A stretch of DNA of 6,438 bases, taken from assembly GCA_008501785.1 (NCBI GenBank), contig QQUD01000664.1, positions 1 through 6,438 on the forward strand, written 5' to 3'. Positions within the stretch are counted from its first letter, which is position 1. Each line of letters begins with the position of its first letter. The translations under genes and the position numbers were made by a program. The DNA is from Chloroflexota bacterium (GTDB lineage: Bacteria > Chloroflexota > Anaerolineae > Promineifilales > Promineifilaceae). Shown here in pieces: positions 1 to 5,206 of this stretch. The notes below the pieces were generated by a model that saw only the letters and a program-made list of their open reading frames with translations, was not told the DNA's origin and did not search any database.

Positions 1-1
1 G

Positions 2-868
2 ACGCTTATTTTTGGCGTTAATCCGGCTGGAGCCATTTCAGCAAATTACTGGCTGCGCATTCCGTTACTGCCAGCCGTCTACTTCCAACCGTCTGAGCTG
101 CTAAAAATTTTGCTCGTCATTTTTCTCGCGAGTTACTTTGATGAACGAGAGGTTCTGCTGAAGCTGAAAGGGCATAACGGCCGTTTTGGCCCCATCCCCT
201 ACCTTGCCCCACTTTTATTGATGTGGGGATTCTGCATGATTTTGCTCGTTTGGCAGCAAGATTTAGGCGCAGCTACCCTGTTTTTCATAGTATTTTTAGC
301 GCTGCTTTACCTGGCATCTGGTGAATCATTGTACGTCTGGGGTGGCCTGGGACTGCTGCTGCTGGGCGGGATTTTTGCCTACTTCATGTTTGATGTGGTC
401 GCGCTGCGCGTCGATGCGTGGCAAAACCCATGGCCTGATGCAGATGGTCGCGCCTTTCAAATTGTGCAGTCGCTTTACGCACTGGCTTCTGGTGGCATCA
501 TCGGGCAAGGTGTTGGACTCGGTGCGCCCGATTATATTCCAGTTGTGCATTCTGATTTTGTGTTTGCGGCCATAGCTGAGGAATGGGGCTTGATTGGCAG
601 CATTGGCGTGGTGGCATGTTTTGCATTGTTGGCGCATCGGGGGCTGCGGATTGCGATGTTGGCAAAACGGCCGTTTCACAAATATCTCGCTGCCGGTATC
701 ACCATTTTACTCACGGCGCAGGCATTTTTGATTATGGGCGGCGTCACAAAGTTGCTGCCGTTAACTGGCGTCACGCTGCCATTCATCAGCTATGGCGGCA
801 GTTCCTTGCTCATTAGCAGCATCATGGCCGGTTTACTCGTTTACATGTCATCCCAAATTGAAAATTGA
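2..868 (+). CDS. FtsW/RodA/SpoVE-family peptidoglycan glycosyltransferase (5' truncated)
   Basis: This SEDS-family integral membrane protein polymerises lipid II into glycan strands during division or elongation. Only the last 288 residues are in the window. The reading frame is open from base 2, and the true start lies upstream. Visible signatures in order (partial numbering) are ANYWLRI then FQPSE (residues 14-32), QQDLGAA (about 85-91), WQNPWPDADG, IVQSLYALASGG, GQGVGLG, HSDFVFAAIAEEWGLIG and LPLTGVTLPFISYGGSS near the C-terminus. Several long hydrophobic stretches separate these. The Asp of HSDF (residue 185, codon 554-556) corresponds to the acidic residue of the family's HTDF(I/V)F segment, reported as essential in RodA/FtsW studies. 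Ser replaces the usual Thr beside it. The gene ends 3 bases before a class B PBP, the usual SEDS partner. From this fragment I cannot decide between the FtsW, RodA and SpoVE subtypes. Confidence 0.95.
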   Translation, partial: TLIFGVNPAGAISANYWLRIPLLPAVYFQPSELLKILLVIFLASYFDEREVLLKLKGHNGRFGPIPYLAPLLLMWGFCMILLVWQQDLGAATLFFIVFLALLYLASGESLYVWGGLGLLLLGGIFAYFMFDVVALRVDAWQNPWPDADGRAFQIVQSLYALASGGIIGQGVGLGAPDYIPVVHSDFVFAAIAEEWGLIGSIGVVACFALLAHRGLRIAMLAKRPFHKYLAAGITILLTAQAFLIMGGVTKLLPLTGVTLPFISYGGSSLLISSIMAGLLVYMSSQIEN

Positions 869-2229
869 AACATGAAACATTCATCTCAATTACAGCTACA
901 ACGGTTAAATCTCGTCATTCTTGGCAGCTTTATCCTACTAACATTGACCATTGTTTTTTGGAGCGTCGTGCGTGCGCCTTCCATTTTGGCTCGTGAGGAC
1001 AACCCCAGGTTGGTCGAAGCAGAGCTTGAGATTCGGCGCGGGAATATTGTGGATAGAAACGGCCATATTCTGGCAGAATCCGTGATCATAGAAGACACAG
1101 TTTCTCGTATTTATCCCGTTCCCAACAGCGGACCAGCAGTTGGTTACTACAGCTTTCGCCACGGCACAGGCGGCGTTGAGGAAAGTTTTGCAACAATTTT
1201 ACGCGGGGACACTGTAGATGCCTGGGATGCCTATTGGCGCGATCTATTGCATATGCCCCAATCGGGCCAGGACATTCAACTAACCATAGACGCCCGCTGG
1301 CAGCAAGTAGCAGCGGCAATTTTGGGTGATCACAAAGGGGCATTGCTACTCCTCACCATGCCTGCGGACAGCACCATTCCCACCGCTCAAATCATCGCCA
1401 TGTCCAGCTACCCTGATTACGACCCAAACAAGTTAGATGAACAGTTTGATACGCTGGTCGCGGATGAAAATTCGCCACTGTTAAATCGCACAGCACAAGG
1501 CCAGTACCAACCGGGACTCGTGTTACAGCCATTTATCATGGCTGCTGCCGTTGACACAGGGCAAATTCAATTGGGCGATGTGGTTGAAAATGTGAATGAG
1601 CCGGTACAGGTTAACGGCCGTTCCAAACAATGTGTCGAGGAACCAGTCGAACCGACCAATTGGCGACAAGTGCTAATTGCTCGCTGTCCGGCAGCGATGC
1701 GCCAACTCGGCAATAATCTAGGTTTAGGGGGGCTTGATCAAGCGTTTGCGTCATTTGCACTCACCCAAATCCCCGAAGTGCCGCTGAATACCGAAATCAG
1801 CGATCGGGAGCCACTCACCGACCCGCTGCTGGCCGCTATCGGCCAGGATACGATGACGATTACGCCTCTGCAAGCCGCCGTTGCCTGGATGGCGCTGATG
1901 ACTGACGGTCGTTTACCTACCCTGCAACTGGTTACGGCCGTGCAAGACAACGCGGGTACATGGCAGTCGCAGTCACCACAGGTTTTGGAGCGGGAAACGG
2001 CCGTTTCCGCCGATGTCGCCGCCATATTCCGCGAAGCGCTTTCCAATTCCGACACCACCATCAGTGAACACAACATCTTGGTCCTAGCCGGTCCCAAAGG
2101 CAACACCAACGGCTGGTACCTCGGCGCAATGACGCATGAAAATGCCCACTATTTTGCGATTGTGATGATTGAGGATACGGATAAGGTGTTTTTGGCGGAG
2201 AGTGTGGGGCGGCGGGTGTTAACGGCCGT
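177..2229. repeat. Dispersed palindrome ACGGCCGT, six copies
   Basis: The perfect 8-bp palindrome occurs at 177-184, 667-674, 1614-1621, 1934-1941, 1997-2004 and 2222-2229. Four copies extend further: AACGGCCGTT at 176-185 and 1613-1622, a 12-bp palindrome at 665-676, and a 16-bp palindrome at 1993-2008. They fall in all three codon phases and encode NGR, KRPF or TAV, so the conservation is at DNA level. Chance expectation at even base composition is about 0.03 copies in this length. The pattern resembles HIP1-type over-represented palindromes of cyanobacteria; any function is unknown. Confidence 0.75.
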
Positions 2230-2242
2230 AACTAGACCCTAA
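872..2242 (+). CDS. PbpA-type class B penicillin-binding protein with all transpeptidase motifs degenerate
   Basis: The 456-residue protein has an N-terminal membrane anchor (about residues 12-34) and a PBP-dimer-type region with RRGNIVDRNGHILAES (55-70). A GYYSFRHGTGGVEESF segment (91-106) is typical of PbpA. The transpeptidase domain begins near TIDARWQ (138-144) and retains AMSSYPDYDPN (176-186) and LLNRTAQGQYQPG (203-215). The catalytic residues are missing. The SxxK position reads L216-V-L-Q219, SxN reads R271-C-P273, and KTGT reads P408-K-G-N411, although flanking residues (PG before, AG before, WYLG after) still align. The frame is intact for the whole length, so this is not a decayed pseudogene. 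An active class B PBP crosslinks peptidoglycan, but this one probably cannot and may instead scaffold or activate the upstream FtsW. The start follows the FtsW stop by 3 bases, with no strong Shine-Dalgarno, suggesting translational coupling. Family assignment is firm; loss of activity is inferred. Confidence 0.9.
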   Translation: MKHSSQLQLQRLNLVILGSFILLTLTIVFWSVVRAPSILAREDNPRLVEAELEIRRGNIVDRNGHILAESVIIEDTVSRIYPVPNSGPAVGYYSFRHGTGGVEESFATILRGDTVDAWDAYWRDLLHMPQSGQDIQLTIDARWQQVAAAILGDHKGALLLLTMPADSTIPTAQIIAMSSYPDYDPNKLDEQFDTLVADENSPLLNRTAQGQYQPGLVLQPFIMAAAVDTGQIQLGDVVENVNEPVQVNGRSKQCVEEPVEPTNWRQVLIARCPAAMRQLGNNLGLGGLDQAFASFALTQIPEVPLNTEISDREPLTDPLLAAIGQDTMTITPLQAAVAWMALMTDGRLPTLQLVTAVQDNAGTWQSQSPQVLERETAVSADVAAIFREALSNSDTTISEHNILVLAGPKGNTNGWYLGAMTHENAHYFAIVMIEDTDKVFLAESVGRRVLTAVTRP

Positions 2243-2275
2243 TGTTTTTTGCCAAAGCACCCAATTTCCAGATTG

Positions 2276-2288
2276 TGTTATAGTAACA
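2276..2288. promoter_or_regulatory. Small inverted repeat in the Roco leader, possible operator
   Basis: TGTTA-TAG-TAACA is a perfect 5-bp inverted repeat around a 3-base centre, lying about 155 bases before the Roco start in an AT-rich stretch. It has the shape of a small operator half-site pair. No convincing -35/-10 promoter pair could be placed next to it, so the role is a guess. Confidence 0.2.
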
Positions 2289-2331
2289 AGATGCTCTATG
2301 TATAAGTAAGCGAAGATGGTTAATGGCATAA

Positions 2332-2353
2332 AAAATGGCGATCAAACCATTTT
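2332..2353. promoter_or_regulatory. 7-bp inverted repeat upstream of the Roco gene
   Basis: AAAATGG (2332-2338) and CCATTTT (2347-2353) are perfect inverted arms around an 8-base loop. The stem is AT-rich and weak, and no long T-tract follows on the + strand, so it is a poor terminator for the upstream operon. It sits 88 bases before the Roco start codon and could be an operator or leader hairpin. The whole 2243-2440 gap otherwise shows no gene. Confidence 0.25.
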
Positions 2354-2429
2354 AGAACCTGCCAATTATGTTTTGTATGAAGGGTGAGTTACGATAAATG
2401 CCAGTGTCAGAATAATCTTTAAACCAATC

Positions 2430-2433
2430 AGGA
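2430..2433 (+). promoter_or_regulatory. Ribosome binding site of the Roco gene
   Basis: AGGA lies 7 bases before the ATG at 2441. An in-frame TAA at 2435-2437 stands immediately upstream, which excludes any longer N-terminus and fixes 2441 as the earliest possible start. Confidence 0.6.
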
Positions 2434-2440
2434 ATAAACA

Positions 2441-4969
2441 ATGAGTGCAAACAATACATTGGAAATATCTGAGCGTATTAATAAAGCTATACGAAAAAAC
2501 AGCACCGATCTAGATTTACATGGCATGAATCTACGTGAACAACCAGTCGCAATTAAAGATTTAAGCCAACTACGCCACCTCACTCAACTTCAGTCGCTTG
2601 ACTTAAGCTACAATAAGCTGATTATGCTCCCCAACGGGTTACGCCATCTTACCCTACTTCAATCTCTCAACCTCAGCCAAAATCAGCTAAAAAGCACTGA
2701 TGGGCGACGCCATTTCACTCAACTTCAATTCCTTGAACTTAATAACAATGGGCTGTTGAAGCTCCCTGACTGGCTGCGACACCTCACTCAACTCAAAACC
2801 CTTGACCTCAGCCAAAACCAGCTAGCTAGTCTCGACGAGCTTAGCCAACTTGCCCAACTCCAATCTCTCAACCTCAGTCAAAATCGACTGTATGCACACC
2901 CCGTCAGACAACCTAGCTTTACTAAACTTGCCCAACTCCAATCCCTCAACATTAGCCAAAATCGGCTCCACGTACTCCCTAACTGGTTGAGACACCTTAC
3001 CAAACTTAAAAACCTTAACCTTAGCGGAAACAGGCTAACGCAACTGCCAGACTGGCTGCGTGAACATACACAACTTCAATCCCTTGACCTAAGCCATAAC
3101 CAGCTAACCCAATTACCAGACTGGCTGTGCGAACATACACAACTCGAATCTCTCGCCCTCAGCTACAACCTGCTAACTCAGCTGCCAGACTGGCTGCACC
3201 AATTAACAAAGTTAAACACGCTATATTGTTACAATAACCCCATCACCGATCCGCCACCAGAAATCTTAGGAGACGCTCTCAAACATTCATTTTCAACCGT
3301 TAATTTGGAAGCCCTCCATCGCTATTTTAACCAATTACTGCAAGCGCGCACGGTTACCTTTTATGAGGCGAAACTGCTTATTATTGGCGAAGGTGGTGCT
3401 GGCAAAACCTCGTTGACTTGCAAACTTCAAGACAAACACGCGCCACTTCCTAAAAAAGAAGAAAGCACCGATGGTATCGATATTGTCACATGGCATTTTC
3501 CACTACCACCCGAATGTGATGAAGAGCAATACAGGGTCAACATCTGGGACTTTGGCGGGCAGGAAGTTTATTTTGCGACACATCAATTTTTCCTTACGCG
3601 CCGCTCCGTTTATGTGCTGGTCGCTGATACGCGACAGCAGCATACTGATTTTTACACCTGGCTGCGTATGCAAGAAACATTCGGTGGTGACAGTCCCATC
3701 ATCTTGCTCAAAAATCGCAATCGCCGCCACGGCAGCCGCTTTTTCATCGAAAACCTACCTGAACTGCGCAAGCGATTCGCCAACCTCAAAGACGTGATCG
3801 AACTCGACCTCGAAAACGTCCCCGACGCAGACAACTGGCCCACCCTGCTCCGCAATCTAGAATACCGCTTCCTGACATTAGACCATGTGGGCAAACCACG
3901 CCCCGCTACCTGGGTTGCCGTCCGCGAAGCCCTCAGTCAGGACTCACGCGACACCATCACCCAGCAACAATACCTGAACGTCTGCACCGAACATTACATC
4001 AAGCGCACAGACAACGCACTCCAACTCAGCGATTACCTGCACCACCTTGGCGACATCTTGCACTTTCAAAAAGATGCTGTTTTGGGCGATTTGGTCATCT
4101 TACAGCCCACCTGGGGGCTTGATGCCGTCTACCGCGTCCTTGACAGTGAAACAATCGTCAAAAACTGGGGCCAATTTACACGATCCGAACTGCACACGCT
4201 CTGGCACGAGCCAAAATATGATGGTCACCACCACCACTTACTGCGCCTCATGGAAAACTTCCAGTTATGCTACCCGCTAACAAACCAACCAGATACCTTC
4301 ATCGCTCCGCAACTGCTCGAGCCAGAAGTTCCCGATTACACCTGGGATCATGAAGACAATCGCCAGCTCCGTTACCACTACCCCGACTTCATGCCACGCG
4401 GCATTCTCAGCCGCGCCATTGTCAAACTCCATGATCGCATCGAAAACCAAGACCTGGTTTGGCGCTCCGGCGTCATCCTCAACAACGGCTATGCCCGTGC
4501 CGAACTGCTAGAGCTGCGCGGTGAAAATGAAATCCGCATCCGTATCTCCGGCCAAAACAAACGTGACCTGCTGATGGAAGTGGTTAAGGCGCTTGATGAG
4601 CTACATCTTGGCTTCCCTAAGCTACGCTACGAAAAACGAATCCCCTGCAACTGTACTGCTTGCGCCCCTCGCCTCGAACCCCACTTCTTTAATCTGAAAG
4701 ATTTACTCGACCGATTAGCTCACAGAAGAGACACTATCGAGTGCAACAATCCCCCATATAACTATGTAGCCATTCATGGTTTAATTGGCGACGACATCCG
4801 GCACATGCAAAAACACCCAGGCAACCCATTCGATCAAAGAAACATTTACAACGTCTTCGGCTCTCTTTATCAGGGCGACCATCATCAGGGGGATAAAACG
4901 GAAGTTGGCGATATCACAGACAGCACTTCTGTTGCCATCGGCCGCAAATCAAGTGCTGATACAAATTAG
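2441..4969 (+). CDS. LRR-ROC-COR (Roco) family GTPase
   Basis: The 842-residue protein has the standard bacterial Roco order. Residues 22-276 are leucine-rich repeats of mostly 23 residues (consensus LTQLQSLDLSxNQLTQLPDWL), about ten full units plus a degenerate first one. The ROC GTPase domain (about 308-478) has the P-loop GEGGAGKTS (316-324), STDGIDI (342-348) as switch I and WDFGGQEVYFATHQFF (369-384) as switch II. Its G4 motif is atypical: NRNR (425-428) where NKxD is expected. The COR dimerisation domain (about 485-725) includes YLHHLGDILHFQ, ILQPTWGLDAVYRVLD, LMENFQLCYPL and FMPRGILSRAIVKLHDR. A CNCTAC cluster (736-741) with C768 follows. The tail ends in GDITDSTSVAIGRKS (823-837). No kinase, TIR, protease or other effector is fused. 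Family knowledge suggests a cytosolic nucleotide-switched dimer that senses a ligand through the LRRs. The ligand and output are unknown. It stands alone, with no adjacent same-strand partner downstream. Confidence 0.95.
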   Translation: MSANNTLEISERINKAIRKNSTDLDLHGMNLREQPVAIKDLSQLRHLTQLQSLDLSYNKLIMLPNGLRHLTLLQSLNLSQNQLKSTDGRRHFTQLQFLELNNNGLLKLPDWLRHLTQLKTLDLSQNQLASLDELSQLAQLQSLNLSQNRLYAHPVRQPSFTKLAQLQSLNISQNRLHVLPNWLRHLTKLKNLNLSGNRLTQLPDWLREHTQLQSLDLSHNQLTQLPDWLCEHTQLESLALSYNLLTQLPDWLHQLTKLNTLYCYNNPITDPPPEILGDALKHSFSTVNLEALHRYFNQLLQARTVTFYEAKLLIIGEGGAGKTSLTCKLQDKHAPLPKKEESTDGIDIVTWHFPLPPECDEEQYRVNIWDFGGQEVYFATHQFFLTRRSVYVLVADTRQQHTDFYTWLRMQETFGGDSPIILLKNRNRRHGSRFFIENLPELRKRFANLKDVIELDLENVPDADNWPTLLRNLEYRFLTLDHVGKPRPATWVAVREALSQDSRDTITQQQYLNVCTEHYIKRTDNALQLSDYLHHLGDILHFQKDAVLGDLVILQPTWGLDAVYRVLDSETIVKNWGQFTRSELHTLWHEPKYDGHHHHLLRLMENFQLCYPLTNQPDTFIAPQLLEPEVPDYTWDHEDNRQLRYHYPDFMPRGILSRAIVKLHDRIENQDLVWRSGVILNNGYARAELLELRGENEIRIRISGQNKRDLLMEVVKALDELHLGFPKLRYEKRIPCNCTACAPRLEPHFFNLKDLLDRLAHRRDTIECNNPPYNYVAIHGLIGDDIRHMQKHPGNPFDQRNIYNVFGSLYQGDHHQGDKTEVGDITDSTSVAIGRKSSADTN
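3035..3202 (+). repeat. 69-bp tandem repeat within the LRR coding region
   Basis: Two full units (3035-3103 and 3104-3172) and a partial third (from 3173) encode consecutive LRRs that each begin LTQLPDWL and continue (R/C)EHTQL in the first two. By my hand count the two full units differ at 14 of 69 positions. Several changes are synonymous (ACG/ACC, CTG/TTA), which fits a fairly recent in-frame duplication followed by selection on the protein. Confidence 0.8.
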
Positions 4970-5006
4970 GAATAAATGTCTTAGAGGAAGAAATTTGTCA
5001 TGCAAT

Positions 5007-5107
5007 TGTCATTCCGAGGTCCGCCGAGGAATCTTGCTTTGAAACCGAGAATTATTGATAGCCTCGAAGCAAGATTTCTCACTCCGCAGACTGCGTTCGA
5101 AATGACA
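5007..5107. repeat. Imperfect inverted-repeat element (REP/MITE-like), copy 1
   Basis: The ends TGTCATTCCGA (5007-5017) and TCGAAATGACA (5097-5107) are inverted repeats with one mismatch. An inner pair, AATCTTGCTT (5030-5039) and AAGCAAGATT (5067-5076), is perfect. The element would fold into a long interrupted hairpin on either strand. From memory, intergenic repeats with ends of the TGTCATTCCGA type and an AATCTTGCT-like inner arm recur in several bacterial phyla including Chloroflexota; I could not verify this here. It carries no gene and is too short to encode a transposase. Confidence 0.7.
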
Positions 5108-5121
5108 TGAGTTTCCTAGTA

Positions 5122-5192
5122 AGTCTTCCGAGGAATCCCTACCCTAGGTACGAACGGTAGGGATTTCTCCTCGAAGACTCGTCGAAATGACA
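5122..5192. repeat. Inverted-repeat element, copy 2, partial or diverged
   Basis: AATCCCTACC (5134-5143) and GGTAGGGATT (5156-5165) pair perfectly around a 12-base loop. The outer arms AGTCTTCCGAGG (5122-5133) and CCTCGAAGACT (5169-5179) pair with one bulge. The right end TCGAAATGACA (5182-5192) is identical to the right end of the neighbouring element at 5097-5107. The matching left end TGTCATTCCGA is absent. It is therefore best read as a related element that lost its left terminus or was inserted beside the first. Confidence 0.6.
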
Positions 5193-5206
5193 AGGATCTT
5201 TTTTTT
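5122..5206 (+). terminator. Possible terminator for the Roco transcript
   Basis: The strong hairpin of the second repeat element is followed on the + strand by a run of eight T (5199-5206). The T-tract starts about 20 bases after the base of the stem, so this is not a canonical intrinsic terminator. The convergent arrangement of the Roco gene and htpG makes a terminator here expected. On the minus strand no U-tract follows the hairpin, so htpG is not obviously served by it. Confidence 0.3.

Noticed and set aside
326..2109. Minus-strand open frames across the FtsW and PBP genes, the longest at 1738-2109
   Set aside because: They overlap strongly supported genes on the opposite strand and their translations show no family signature.
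2276..2288. TATAGT (2279-2284) as a -10 promoter element
   Set aside because: No acceptable -35 hexamer is found 16-18 bases upstream, so a sigma-70-type promoter is not supported.
2316..2387. A 23-codon ORF (starting MVNGIKNGD) in the leader of the Roco gene, ending 53 bases before its start
   Set aside because: It has no clear Shine-Dalgarno, is very short, and lies in AT-rich sequence. Nothing in it is recognisable. It could be a leader peptide but there is no supporting evidence.
4970..5192. CRISPR or small-RNA interpretation of the convergent intergenic region
   Set aside because: There are only two related copies, without uniform spacers. The structure is nested inverted repeats, which fits a REP/MITE-like element better.
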